Shown here piece after piece: positions 55,806-64,000 of a DNA stretch of 64,000 nt. The translations under genes and the position numbers were made by a program. This stretch comes from Adonisia turfae CCMR0081 (GTDB lineage Bacteria > Cyanobacteriota > Cyanobacteriia > Phormidesmidales > Phormidesmidaceae), in assembly GCF_011009555.1 (NCBI RefSeq), contig NZ_QXHD01000004.1, forward strand, positions 4,658,122 to 4,722,121. Reading direction: 5' to 3'. Numbering within the stretch: position 1 is the stretch's first letter; each line of letters opens with the position of its first letter. The notes beneath the pieces were generated by a model. That model did not search any database, was not told the DNA's origin, and saw only the letters and a list, made by a program, of their open reading frames with translations.

Positions 55806-56943
55806 TTATCTGACACATCCTGTAAACTCACACTGAATCAGGAGTGTCACAATGAATACACAAGACAAGATCGTAAAGAACCGCTTAGGCATTCTAAATC
55901 TAGCCAAAACACTCGGCAACGTTTCCAAAGCATGCAAAGTGATGGGCGTATCGCGAGACTCGTTCTATCGCTATAAAGAACTCTACGAAACAGGAGGAGA
56001 AGCGGCTCTACGGGATATTGACCGTAAAAAGCCTTGCCCTAAGAACCGAGTAGAACCTGAGATTGAAGCCGCCGTGGTTGCGTTTGCCACAGACCAACCG
56101 GCTTACGGCCAGGTACGAGTTTCGAATGAACTGAAGAAACAAGGCATCTTTGTCTCTCCAGGCGGTGTTCGCTCAATCTGGCTACGTCATGACCTTCAAA
56201 CGTTTAAGCTCCGGCTCAAAGCACTAGAAGCGAAAGCCGCTCAGGACAACCTGATTCTGACCGAAGCGCAGGTAAAAGCCCTCGAAAAGGCGAAGGAACA
56301 AAAGGAAGCCCATGGGGAAATAGAAACCCATCATCCAGGGTATCTCGGCTCTCAAGACACCTTCTATGTGGGGCACATTAAAGGCATCGGACGGATTTAT
56401 CAGCAGACCTTCATTGACACCTACACACGGGTGGCTCAGGTGAAACTGTATGACCGTAAGAATGCGCTGGTGGCCGCTGATACGTTGAATGACCGAGTGA
56501 TCCCATTCTATGAAGAACAGAGCATTCCTTTATTGAGGATTTTGACCGACCGAGGCACCGAATATTGTGGGAACGTAGAACACCATGAATATCAGCTCTA
56601 TCTGGCTATTGAGGACATTGACCATACCCGAACAAAAGCGAGATCACCCCAAACCAATGGGATTTGTGAACGCTTTCATCGCACGATTTTGGAGGAGTTT
56701 TATCAAATTGCGTTTCGTAAAAAGGTGTATCAAAGCCTTGAGGAGTTACAAACTGATGTGGATGAATGGATAGAGTATTACAATTGGGAACGACCCCATT
56801 CAGGTCGATATTGTTATGGCAAGACACCCATTCAAACCTTGCTCGATAGTGCGCATTTAGCCGAAGAAAAACAATTAGATCAATACGGAGAAAAGAGTGT
56901 AAAAAATCAAACACAACCTGACAAATCTCTAAGTGTCAGATAA
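55806..56943 (+). mobile_element. IS481-family insertion sequence
   Basis: The ends share TTATCTGACAC: left at 55,806-55,816, right as GTGTCAGATAA at 56,933-56,943. Size is about 1.14 kb with one transposase gene whose stop lies in the right repeat. I could not identify a target duplication. The neighbouring CTGTCAGATGAAG just outside the right end may be a diverged second end. Confidence 0.8.
55852..56943 (+). CDS. IS481-family transposase (integrase core)
   Basis: 363 residues, close to the usual length. The N-terminal HTH is [20 protein letters not shown]. The rve core has Asp in [11 protein letters not shown], Asp in [12 protein letters not shown] and Glu in [15 protein letters not shown], then a YNWERPHSG signature. 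The gene appears intact. It separates the dioxygenase gene from the GNAT gene downstream. Confidence 0.93.
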   Translation: MNTQDKIVKNRLGILNLAKTLGNVSKACKVMGVSRDSFYRYKELYETGGEAALRDIDRKKPCPKNRVEPEIEAAVVAFATDQPAYGQVRVSNELKKQGIFVSPGGVRSIWLRHDLQTFKLRLKALEAKAAQDNLILTEAQVKALEKAKEQKEAHGEIETHHPGYLGSQDTFYVGHIKGIGRIYQQTFIDTYTRVAQVKLYDRKNALVAADTLNDRVIPFYEEQSIPLLRILTDRGTEYCGNVEHHEYQLYLAIEDIDHTRTKARSPQTNGICERFHRTILEEFYQIAFRKKVYQSLEELQTDVDEWIEYYNWERPHSGRYCYGKTPIQTLLDSAHLAEEKQLDQYGEKSVKNQTQPDKSLSVR

Positions 56944-57083
56944 CCCCCTTCTGTCAGATGAAGTTTGATCTATTACACTTTACGGGTGTCGATCTTTAGA
57001 CGCGCTAATTGAATCTACAAATGGGGACTCAACAAGTTTTTTGTTCAGCACACGTTATCTTGTTCTTGAATGATTCATATAGG

Positions 57084-57125
57084 GAGCTAATTGAATCTAA
57101 CCTAAGGGTCAGATTCAATTAGCTC
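57084..57125. repeat. 15-bp perfect inverted repeat
   Basis: GAGCTAATTGAATCT (57,084-57,098) pairs with AGATTCAATTAGCTC (57,111-57,125) around a 12-base loop. A third, direct copy of the core at 57,004 suggests the ends of a small element or a regulator site rather than a plain terminator. Confidence 0.75.
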
Positions 57126-57150
57126 ATAAAGCCTTTTTAGGCTTTATGAG
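57123..57150. terminator. Terminator-like hairpin overlapping the inverted repeat
   Basis: CTCATAAAGCC (57,123-57,133) pairs perfectly with GGCTTTATGAG (57,140-57,150) over a TTTTTA loop. It shares CTC with the right arm of the preceding inverted repeat, so the two structures compete. Confidence 0.6.
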
Positions 57151-57383
57151 TATCAGGCTTTGCCCTGAATTCTTGATTATTACTTGTATCTTCACTCACT
57201 CAACAAAAACTTGCTTGTCTAGTTTTTTGCTTACCTTGGTTATTCCTCTTAATGACTTTGATTTATGCCCTTCTAGGACTTGAATCAATCTCGTTTGAAG
57301 CACTTTGTAATGCAGTTTTTGCATAATACATGCCCTCTCTGCAAGGGTTCTCTGTAGTGTTCTAAATAGTTCTTTTGAAAGTC

Positions 57384-57890
57384 ATGATCCATACAGAATA
57401 TCTTGTTAGTCATCTTGTAGGGAAAGATGCTACCAACCTCTTCCTGGCAAACAAAGCATGCCTTCCTTATGCTCAAACTCTGGAGGCTATGACCTACCTC
57501 AATGAGTATTTGGCACTTATGCATGGGATTAAAGTCTCCTGTCCAATTATGCGTTCTGGTATTATTCAAATGTTGGATAATCCTAGCCTTGGAATCTACG
57601 TGTTAGCTTGGAGAGCTTCAGATTTAAGGTTGATTGGTCAAATTGAAGTGAAAGAAATATTTGAGGCTATGTATAATTCTAGATATTGTTATCTTGATAA
57701 TTTTGCAGTGTTGCCAGAATTTCAAAAGCAGGGTATTGGAACCGCCTTACTCAAATATGTTATGCATGATTTAAAACCAAAGAATGCTACTAAGTATTTT
57801 CGACTGTATCTAAGTTCCGAAAACTGCCAGCTTCGAAATTTTTATATTGATCGAGGTTTCTCAGATATTGGTCAAATGCTTCAGCATTAG
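57384..57890 (+). CDS. GNAT-family N-acetyltransferase (168 aa)
   Basis: ATG 57,384 (MIHTEYLV) is preferred over a TTG nine bases earlier. Motif A of the GNAT fold is clear: LDNFAVLPEFQKQGIGTALLKYV, carrying the acetyl-CoA-binding Gln-x-x-Gly-Ile-Gly. It is followed by a LYLSSENCQLRNFYIDRGF segment typical of the family's end. The substrate is unknown. It may once have been next to the dioxygenase gene, before the IS481 element entered. Confidence 0.85.
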   Translation: MIHTEYLVSHLVGKDATNLFLANKACLPYAQTLEAMTYLNEYLALMHGIKVSCPIMRSGIIQMLDNPSLGIYVLAWRASDLRLIGQIEVKEIFEAMYNSRYCYLDNFAVLPEFQKQGIGTALLKYVMHDLKPKNATKYFRLYLSSENCQLRNFYIDRGFSDIGQMLQH

Positions 57891-57992
57891 TGATTTATCG
57901 ATGGCTTTTGCACTATTAGGAGAAAAAAACAAAAATGTTCGCTGAAATATCGAGGCTCTGACTTCCAGTATATGTGCCTAAAAAATGTGAAA

Positions 57993-59460
57993 ACACGACT
58001 TGGAAGGTTAGCTAGGTATTCCATCTAGGACAATAGACGGACTGACGTTGGAAAGGCCCGATGCATTGTCCGTTAGTTGGGATTGGCTCTACCCTACAAG
58101 GGTTTCTGCAGAACTATCGTCCGGTCTTTTGCCGACAGGCCGGGTTTGACCATGTCAGTCGTTATATCAATGGCCTGTTGTTAAGCCCAAATAAGACTCT
58201 ACAAGGAATATACGCTCAAATCGTCTGGCCAGAGGGGACCCAGGTGAGCCGCCGAGCGATGCATGAATCGGTGTTCGAATCGCGATGGAGTCGCGATGAG
58301 CTCATGCGTCGACATCGGGCACTGGTGGCCCCCCGCTATCGAGGTCGTGGGCGAGCGGTGATTAGTCTGGACTGGACCTATTCGTATCATCCCTACAGCC
58401 GCAAGATCTATGGAGCCAAGTCCGCCTATGATTATGTGCATAGTGGTTGGAGTCGCTATCAAACAGTGGTCACCGCTGCCATTGCCAATCCCCATCGGGT
58501 GGATGGCTTAGCGGTTGAGGTGCAACCGCCCAATTATCAGAAAGCAGAGTTGGCGTATTTAGCGATGACACAACGAGAGCATTACGAACAACTTGACCAG
58601 GTGCGAGAGCGATTGCTGGAATTACTCCATTATTATTTACACCAACAAAGCTATCAGAAACGAACGGAGATGGTGGTTGAGAGTGTTCGCACTATCGAAG
58701 CCGAAGGGCAGTACCCTCAAGCAGATTATGCCTTTGACCAGGGCGTGTTGACTCGTCCGTTAACCGAACTGATTGAATCTAAAGGCAAACATTGGGTCAG
58801 TGAGATTGAACGGACGCGACTGATTATGTGGAACCACACCTGGCAGCAGGTACAACACGTGGCTCAACAACTTAAAGAGAGTCATCCTGAGAGTTTTCGA
58901 CACAAGAACGTTCGTTGCCGAAACAGTCAATATCGAGAGGTTTGGGCATTTACTAAAGTTGTTCGTCTCAAAAAATATGGTCGCAAACGTATTGTCATTG
59001 TTCATGAAACTGAAGACCTCAGTGATGCCCCTCGTTTTCTCTTAACCGATGCCCTGCATTGGGATGCCAACCGGACCTTTTCTACCTGGACCTTTCGATG
59101 GCCGATAGAAACCTTTCACGAGTTTGCCAAACAGCTGACGGGCTTTGAAGACGCTCAGCTCCGCAACGAGGAAGCGGTCAAACGCCACTTCTGCTTAAGT
59201 TGTATAGCGCAGTCTGCCCTTCAGCAAGCCAGCTGTTATGGACAAAAATCTGAGCGGTTTGACTTTGCTGATCACAATCAGCAACCCATCGGCCAGCGAC
59301 TGTACTCCTTGTCTCGGGATGCCTTCGAACAGGTGGTCCAGTTGATTCATCGACTCACGGGGCAAGGGCAATCGGTTGATCTCATTATGGAGGTCCTGAT
59401 GCCGAGCTAACCCCCATCTCACCAGTTATTTTTCTCTGCTCGTAACCTTCCAAGTCGTGT
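57993..59460 (+). mobile_element. IS701-like (IS4 superfamily) insertion sequence
   Basis: Perfect 18-bp terminal inverted repeats: ACACGACTTGGAAGGTTA (57,993-58,010) and its reverse complement (59,443-59,460). Length is 1,468 bp with one transposase gene. No target duplication could be identified. The perfect ends and intact gene suggest a recent insertion. Confidence 0.88.
58061..59410 (+). CDS. DDE transposase, IS701-like
   Basis: 449 residues. Likely catalytic residues are Asp in AVISLDWTYSYH, Asp in ADYAFDQGVLT and Glu in FRWPIETFHEFAKQ, with the IS4-type Tyr/Arg/Glu/Lys-like spacing. Size and motifs fit IS701 and related IS4-superfamily transposases. The family call is by motif only. 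It fills the element from 68 bases after the left end to 50 before the right. Confidence 0.88.
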   Translation: MHCPLVGIGSTLQGFLQNYRPVFCRQAGFDHVSRYINGLLLSPNKTLQGIYAQIVWPEGTQVSRRAMHESVFESRWSRDELMRRHRALVAPRYRGRGRAVISLDWTYSYHPYSRKIYGAKSAYDYVHSGWSRYQTVVTAAIANPHRVDGLAVEVQPPNYQKAELAYLAMTQREHYEQLDQVRERLLELLHYYLHQQSYQKRTEMVVESVRTIEAEGQYPQADYAFDQGVLTRPLTELIESKGKHWVSEIERTRLIMWNHTWQQVQHVAQQLKESHPESFRHKNVRCRNSQYREVWAFTKVVRLKKYGRKRIVIVHETEDLSDAPRFLLTDALHWDANRTFSTWTFRWPIETFHEFAKQLTGFEDAQLRNEEAVKRHFCLSCIAQSALQQASCYGQKSERFDFADHNQQPIGQRLYSLSRDAFEQVVQLIHRLTGQGQSVDLIMEVLMPS

Positions 59461-59529
59461 AATCGAACTCAAAATACTCGACAAGTTGAGAAGAGCAAAA
59501 CTCTACAAAACTCAAAACTTCAAACTGAT

Positions 59530-60075
59530 TTACTCAAACCCTAAATTAGTGCCCTTACCTGCATGAACTAGGGCTAACTGTTCATACTTTTTAGCATGGT
59601 CGATCAGCTCTTCGATTTGTTCGGCGGATACAGTTTTCAATACCTTGCCAGGAATGCCGACCACCAGTGACCCGGGTGCGACATCCTTATTCACGACTGC
59701 GCCCGCGCCGATGATGCTGCCTGCACCAATACGGACGCCGTTAAGAATAACGGCTCCAATACCAATGAGGCAGCCGTGCTCAACGTGGGCACTGTGCACC
59801 ACAGCGCGATGGCCAATGGTGACATAGTCTTCAAGGATTGTGGGCTGCCCAGGATCGCCATGGAGAATGGCACCGTCTTGTATGTTGGTGTGGGCACCGA
59901 TGCGAATCAGCTCGACATCGCCTCGGACGACGGCGGTATACCAAATGTTCGCACCTTCATCTATCTCTACATTGCCAATGACCGTTGCATTTGGGGCAAT
60001 AAAGGCAGCTTGTGAGAGGTCTGGTGCAGGCCAAAAGCTTTCAGGTGTGGTTAAGACAGGAGTGAGGTTAGTCAC
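59530..60075 (-). CDS. Gamma-carbonic-anhydrase-like hexapeptide-repeat protein (181 aa)
   Basis: Left-handed beta-helix repeats run through the protein (IGNVEIDEGANIWYTAVVRG, IGAVILNGVRIGAGSII). The histidines in ILHGD, TIGHRAVVH and HVEHG occupy the places of the zinc ligands in the gamma-class fold. The C-terminal helix is EQIEELIDHAKKYEQLA. Bacterial members of this YrdA/PaaY-like group are often weak or inactive anhydrases. It is the first ordinary housekeeping-type gene after the mobile region. Confidence 0.85.
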   Translation of the reverse strand: MTNLTPVLTTPESFWPAPDLSQAAFIAPNATVIGNVEIDEGANIWYTAVVRGDVELIRIGAHTNIQDGAILHGDPGQPTILEDYVTIGHRAVVHSAHVEHGCLIGIGAVILNGVRIGAGSIIGAGAVVNKDVAPGSLVVGIPGKVLKTVSAEQIEELIDHAKKYEQLALVHAGKGTNLGFE

Positions 60076-60413
60076 AGAATTACCTACAGAATAGATCTAG
60101 TTCTAAAGGTTACCAATTGAACCTAGGAGGCTTGCCGGAGGGTAGGAATCAGGTGATTGATACCCCGTCTCAATGTCCATGGGTTTATCAACGTTAACCA
60201 TTGAGATGGACAAAACTCTTCAGAATAATGTATGTAAGGGTTAGCGCGCGCTATTTTGCCTCCCGTTATAATAAGGCGAGTGAAAGCCTAATTGGCTTTG
60301 TTTGGAGTGTTCTATTAGTACGTTCCGGCACCTGGGGCTTTGCCTAGGCTCAACGTTGGGGTAGTTGAGACAGGCCAATACATATTTAGGTGTCAATGCT
60401 TTAATAAACCCGC
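60076..60413. other. Intergenic region with an 8-bp inverted repeat
   Basis: No supported gene. TCTCAATG (60,168-60,175) pairs with CATTGAGA (60,199-60,206) across a 23-base loop. Promoters for the divergent genes at 59,530 and 60,414 should lie here. Confidence 0.5.
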
Positions 60414-60923
60414 ATGCTAAATTCCGCTTCTCAGTATCCGTTTTATGGGCCAGAGATAAAATGCCCCCACTGTCGGCAGACAATTCCGGCATTAACCTTG
60501 ACCGATAGCTATCTATGTACACGCCATGGTGCGTTTGAGGTCAGTCTTGAAACCCATGATTTGGTACATGTGCAATCGGGGCGTCACTGGCGTCAATGGG
60601 AAGGGGAGTGGTATCGTCAGCATACTCATCCTGATGGTATTCGGTTTGAGATTCATGAAGCGCTCGATCGATTGTATACCGAGGGTTATCGGGCGACACG
60701 AGTGATTATTGCAGAACGCTATCGGCCCCTAGTGAAGTCGTATCTGGAATACAGTGCACCTTGGCGTGGCCAAGTGGATACAGGAACTCCCAGGCTATAT
60801 GGGTTACCTGTGGCGTTTAGTCCGTCTTCCCAAGAAGTGCCTCAGTGGGAAGTGATCAATTTTGATTTAGAAAAAGAGCCTGGGGTGCCGAATAATTATC
60901 GGTATCTAAAATTTTTTGAGTAA
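60414..60923 (+). CDS. Conserved cyanobacterial protein, TIGR02652 type (169 aa)
   Basis: The N-terminus has a zinc-ribbon-like pair CPHCR and, further on, a Cys in YLCTRHGAFE. Next come WRQWEGEWYRQHTHPDG and RLYTEGYRATRVIIAERY, then a LYGLPVAFSP segment and a YLKFFE end. I recognise this as the uncharacterised family seen almost only in cyanobacteria. Function unknown. The first gene of a plus-strand trio. Confidence 0.8.
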   Translation: MLNSASQYPFYGPEIKCPHCRQTIPALTLTDSYLCTRHGAFEVSLETHDLVHVQSGRHWRQWEGEWYRQHTHPDGIRFEIHEALDRLYTEGYRATRVIIAERYRPLVKSYLEYSAPWRGQVDTGTPRLYGLPVAFSPSSQEVPQWEVINFDLEKEPGVPNNYRYLKFFE

Positions 60924-60964
60924 GCTGTTCGAGTTGTTGGTTAAAAGACGGTGATAGGAATACT

Positions 60965-61378
60965 ATGCATCATGCGTCGATTCGAACGGCGGATATTCAT
61001 AAGGCCATTGCCTTTTATGAGCTGCTGGGATTTGATGTGGTAGAACGTTTTACTGCTGGCATTACTCTGGCGTGTTGGATGGAAGGTTTACATGGACGAA
61101 TCGAGCTCATGCAGGTGCCAGAACCCAAACCTGCTGCCGATGCCTTTAGTGATGAGCATTACACTGGTTACTATCATCTGTCATTTGACCTGACTCAAGC
61201 AGCTGACAGTTTACCGACCTGGCTGGAACAGTTGAAGCAAAAAGCGATTTCTCAAGATACGGTTCTAAACGTCCTGTTGGAACCTCAGCAACAGATGATT
61301 GGGTCTAGTGTGTATGAAGTAGCCTTTATTGCTGATACTGATGGGCTACCGCTTGAGTTCCTGCGTCGTTTGAAATAA
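60965..61378 (+). CDS. VOC (glyoxalase/dioxygenase superfamily) protein (137 aa)
   Basis: A single VOC fold: MHHASIRTADIHKAIAFYEL opens with the metal-side His, RIELMQVPEP and YYHLSFDL carry the central strands, and IADTDGLPLEFLRRL ends with the usual metal-ligand Glu. The substrate is unknown. It lies 41 bases after the TIGR02652-type gene and 3 bases before the ATPase gene, in one probable operon. Confidence 0.85.
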   Translation: MHHASIRTADIHKAIAFYELLGFDVVERFTAGITLACWMEGLHGRIELMQVPEPKPAADAFSDEHYTGYYHLSFDLTQAADSLPTWLEQLKQKAISQDTVLNVLLEPQQQMIGSSVYEVAFIADTDGLPLEFLRRLK

Positions 61379-61381
61379 TTA

Positions 61382-62722
61382 ATGGGTTCTGGGATTCCGT
61401 TTGCAAATAATTGGGCGTATCTGGAAACAGAGCTCAGCTGGTTAGAACGGCTGCTTTTAGTGGCGGTTTCTCAGCAACGCAAGCATTTAAAGTCGGTTAA
61501 TCAGGTGGCCAAAAATGCGTCTGACAAGGCGACTAGTGACTGGTGGCAAGGTCTCATTGCGGTTAAAAAACGTGCCTACGATGATACAGCGCCTAAATCA
61601 TCTGATAAACCCTCACTGGGGTACCAAAAAGCAATAGACAAGCGGATTTTGCTGAGTCGGGCTAGCAAAGTTTCGTTAGGGCTACCAACTATGCAAATGG
61701 TGCTGGGGCTGAGCCTGTTTGAAAAGAAGCTGGTACTGATGGCGTTGGCTCCGGAAGTTCAGGTACGTTATGGGCGGCTTTATCACTATTTGCAAACAGG
61801 GACTAACTGCGCGGTAGGGGCATTGCCGACCGTCGAACTTGCCTTACGATTATTGTGTCGCAATGATTTGGAGCGTCGGCGTGCGCGTGCCCGGCTGTCT
61901 GGTGAAAATTCGTTGATCAAGCGCCAGGTTTTACAATGTGTTGAGGGTTCATCCTCGACATTGTTGGGTAGTCAGATGCAGCTGGCTCCTGCATGGGTTG
62001 AGTACCTGCTGGCCGAGAATCCTGACCCGAGCTGGCCGCTACAGTTTATAGCAGCTGACTGGTATGCCCAACTATGTCGAGGGCGAGTGACTTGGCCAGA
62101 TCTGATACTGGCCGATGCACTCAAGCAGCGACTACAGTCAGTGGCAGAGCAGCCACGGTTGAGGCTATTGCTGGTGGGAGAGCCAGGTGTGGGTAAAGAG
62201 CGCAGTGCGATCGCACTCGCCACTCACCTCAAACAATCTCTATATATTCTCGATCTGGCCCAAATTTCTCCCCAAGACTGGCCCAACTGTCTTACCGAAC
62301 TAGGCCAGGCTAAGTATCCCATTGTCTTAATTAAATCAGCCCACCATTGGCTTGGCCGCAATTCAGCCATCGATACAGCAGCCCTTCAGCACTGGCTGAC
62401 CAAATCATCAACCCACGTCTTTTTTATAGTTCATCATCGTCACCTTATCCGCCACCAATGGCGACAGCAGCTCACGACGATCGATATCCCCATGCCCAAT
62501 ACCGAACTACGCTTGCAGCTGTGGCAACAAATATTCCCCAACGGCGTTAAATCCATGGGAAAAGTCCGCTGGACTACTCTAGCTGAAGGCTTATCCTTAT
62601 CTACTCAGCAGATTACTGAAATTGGACGTATGACACAGCGTCTGGCAGGCGATGAAGAGATTACCATTAACCATTTACAGCAAGCCCTAAATCAGCAGGA
62701 ACATTTTTGGAAACTGCGTTAG
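61382..62722 (+). CDS. P-loop ATPase, AAA-like (446 aa)
   Basis: The N-terminal 130 residues are helical (NWAYLETELSWLERLLLVAV). A P-loop of the form LVGEPGVGKERSAIALA lies at about 263-280 (in the family Thr/Ser usually follows Lys; here Glu does). YPIVLIKSAHHWLG may be a weak Walker B in which the acidic residue is replaced by Ser-Ala. A helical lid with LSTQQITEIGRM follows. The altered motifs suggest ATP binding without strong hydrolysis. Function unknown. Confidence 0.65.
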   Translation: MGSGIPFANNWAYLETELSWLERLLLVAVSQQRKHLKSVNQVAKNASDKATSDWWQGLIAVKKRAYDDTAPKSSDKPSLGYQKAIDKRILLSRASKVSLGLPTMQMVLGLSLFEKKLVLMALAPEVQVRYGRLYHYLQTGTNCAVGALPTVELALRLLCRNDLERRRARARLSGENSLIKRQVLQCVEGSSSTLLGSQMQLAPAWVEYLLAENPDPSWPLQFIAADWYAQLCRGRVTWPDLILADALKQRLQSVAEQPRLRLLLVGEPGVGKERSAIALATHLKQSLYILDLAQISPQDWPNCLTELGQAKYPIVLIKSAHHWLGRNSAIDTAALQHWLTKSSTHVFFIVHHRHLIRHQWRQQLTTIDIPMPNTELRLQLWQQIFPNGVKSMGKVRWTTLAEGLSLSTQQITEIGRMTQRLAGDEEITINHLQQALNQQEHFWKLR

Positions 62723-62731
62723 CCGTCAGAG

Positions 62732-64000
62732 CTATTTTGATTTTTGCCTTTGGATAAAGTTGTCTAACGTTTCCTGTAACCATTCTTTTTCTGCTATCGA
62801 CAGCGATATACCAAATTGATGACTGTAGACACCTTCCCGCAGTGCCAACGTCTTCACAGGCTGATCGTTACTTAGCAGAATTGTTTCTAAAGCCACCCTT
62901 TCCAAATTAGCAACATGACCTTGATGAACGCTTTTACAAATCAACATTTTTCGTTTGAGGGTAAAACGCTCTTGACTAATGTCTAACGTAACGTGTTCAA
63001 GGGCCGTCCAAAAAGCTCTCCAAGCGAGGCCTAGGCCAATCGCCCAGAAAGGTACAAAAAAAATAACAGCTGCCCCCAATGAGAAAACCGGTAAAATGGC
63101 CAAACCTACAAACCAGGCAATACTATTCCAGGCCAAAGCCACGTTGAAATGTCCTCTGAAGGCCGCTCTTCTTAACCCTGTGGGTGGGATATTTAGGAAT
63201 AGGTGGTGACGATCATAAGTCAGTTGAATATCGCTACCGGCAGGATATTGGAGGCCTTTTGTTGCAGTCAGTCTAGGTCTGGTCAACGCCAACCTAGCAG
63301 TTCTAGCAGACTCAAATCGCTCTTCGGCTAAAGGCTCAATCAACCCCTCTAACCAGTTGGCAAATGCCTCAGAAACGTTGACTACTCCACGGAAGTCCAT
63401 CTTCAGACGTGTTTGTGGCAAATCCGCTGGATTTTGATGGGTGAGCAGATTGATCAACGTTGCCCCAAGGCCATAGAGATCCGTGGTGGGATAAGCATGG
63501 CCACGAAATTGTTCAGGAGCCATATAGCCAAAGGTGCCAACCACCGTGCTGCCAAAAGCAATGGTATTGCGATACACACTCTGCACCGCCCCAAAATCCA
63601 CCAGAAAAATCCGATCATCATGACCACGAATAATGTTCTGGGGCTTAATGTCCCGATGGATGATGGGTGGACTTAGGCTATGGAGGTACTCCAGGATTTG
63701 CAAAATTTCAATGGCAATGTGTCGAGTGTCTGCTTCTGAGAAGCGTGCACCAGCAATGACTAAGTCTGAAATGGACCGCCCTTTAGCTAATTCTTGAACA
63801 ATGTAGAAGTAGCGATCGCAATCTGTATCAACCTGAAAATAGTCAACATATTTGGGAATGCCCGGATGGTTGAGACCCTCTAGAACCTGAGCCTCCCGCT
63901 CAAATAGCTCTAGCTTTTTCCAATCGCTTAATCCCTTGAGCGATAGCTCCTTCAGGGCCACATGGTGCCCTGTAACTCGATCTTCTGCCTCATACGTGAT
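62732..64000 (-). CDS. Serine/threonine protein kinase with membrane segment (5' end outside window)
   Basis: The frame stays open to the window edge, so the Gly-rich loop lies outside. The first visible part has the lysine motif VALKEL. HRDIKPQNII is the catalytic loop, FLVDFGAVQ the DFG motif and GYMAPEQFRG the APE motif. After the kinase domain comes a basic linker and two hydrophobic segments (SIAWFVGLAILPVFSLGAA and FFVPFWAIGLGLAW), then a strand-rich end. Cyanobacteria carry many such kinases. The convergent ATPase gene ends 9 bases away. Confidence 0.9.
   Translation of the reverse strand: MTYEAEDRVTGHHVALKELSLKGLSDWKKLELFEREAQVLEGLNHPGIPKYVDYFQVDTDCDRYFYIVQELAKGRSISDLVIAGARFSEADTRHIAIEILQILEYLHSLSPPIIHRDIKPQNIIRGHDDRIFLVDFGAVQSVYRNTIAFGSTVVGTFGYMAPEQFRGHAYPTTDLYGLGATLINLLTHQNPADLPQTRLKMDFRGVVNVSEAFANWLEGLIEPLAEERFESARTARLALTRPRLTATKGLQYPAGSDIQLTYDRHHLFLNIPPTGLRRAAFRGHFNVALAWNSIAWFVGLAILPVFSLGAAVIFFVPFWAIGLGLAWRAFWTALEHVTLDISQERFTLKRKMLICKSVHQGHVANLERVALETILLSNDQPVKTLALREGVYSHQFGISLSIAEKEWLQETLDNFIQRQKSK

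Larger units (their letters stand above)
56944..57383. other. Intergenic region with nested inverted repeats
   Basis: No supported gene. GCTAATTGAATCTA occurs at 57,004-57,017 and again at 57,086-57,099, and its inverse is at 57,111. See the two hairpins that follow. Confidence 0.55.

Noticed and set aside
57285-57569. Minus-strand frame with several Cys (94 residues)
   Set aside because: It overlaps the well supported GNAT gene on the other strand and is a shadow; its Cys pairs do not match a known zinc fold.
60241-60522. Minus-strand frame of 93 residues
   Set aside because: It overlaps the start of the TIGR02652-type gene and has no recognisable content.

Overview
The window is very probably from a cyanobacterium. 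The palindrome GCGATCGC (HIP1) recurs throughout, there is a cyanobacterial TIGR02652-type protein, and several families typical of large cyanobacterial genomes occur together: TPR/NB-ARC proteins, a haemagglutinin-type exoprotein fused to a CHAT protease, CHAT-CHASE2 and DUF1822. Genus cannot be read from the sequence. A MobF relaxase beside a ParM-like actin module, and three intact insertion sequences from three families, suggest a plasmid or an integrated plasmid-like island.

Bases 1-29,442 form a region of STAND (NLR-like) conflict genes. System A (1,073-6,239) has an NB-ARC ATPase gene between two TPR genes, with a divergent stand-alone nucleoside-phosphorylase-like (PNP) gene; the NB-ARC N-terminus and the PNP C-terminus share a short motif. 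System B (11,312-29,442, all minus strand) starts with a PNP-NB-ARC ATPase that has no sensor repeats of its own. It is followed by six consecutive TPR genes built on one plan (conserved N-terminal domain of about 110 residues, 40-residue TPR units, usually a conserved C-terminal tail), then a degenerate-PNP/TPR/PIN-like protein and a four-helix membrane protein. More copies of the TPR cassette lie on the plus strand (1-470, 590-790, 6,326-8,278, 9,618-11,231). Several are truncated, one carries an in-frame amber codon, one looks fused to part of another, and IS remnants mark some breaks. I read this as a split NLR-like system with an expanding and decaying array of sensor cassettes; that reading is inference.

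Bases 29,632-36,797 are plasmid functions: an excisionase-like HTH protein, two paralogous 130-residue proteins, a 180-residue protein and a ParM-like ATPase (minus strand), then, divergently, a TraI/TrwC-type relaxase-helicase. The gap between ParM and relaxase has two hairpins and is a candidate oriT.

Bases 37,006-54,412 hold a secretion and protease locus. On the plus strand are a two-partner-secretion transporter (FhaC/ShlB type) and its 1,518-residue exoprotein ending in a CHAT protease. On the minus strand a four-gene set encodes a sigma-70-like protein, a DUF1822 protein, a CHAT-CHASE2 membrane protein and a secreted partner. Five small secreted proteins of unknown function follow on the plus strand.

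Bases 54,853-59,460 contain an Fe(II)/2-oxoglutarate dioxygenase and a GNAT acetyltransferase separated by an IS481-family element and followed by an IS701-like element. Bases 59,530-64,000 look like ordinary chromosomal-type genes: a gamma-carbonic-anhydrase-like protein, the TIGR02652-type protein, a VOC protein, a P-loop ATPase and a serine/threonine kinase cut by the window edge.
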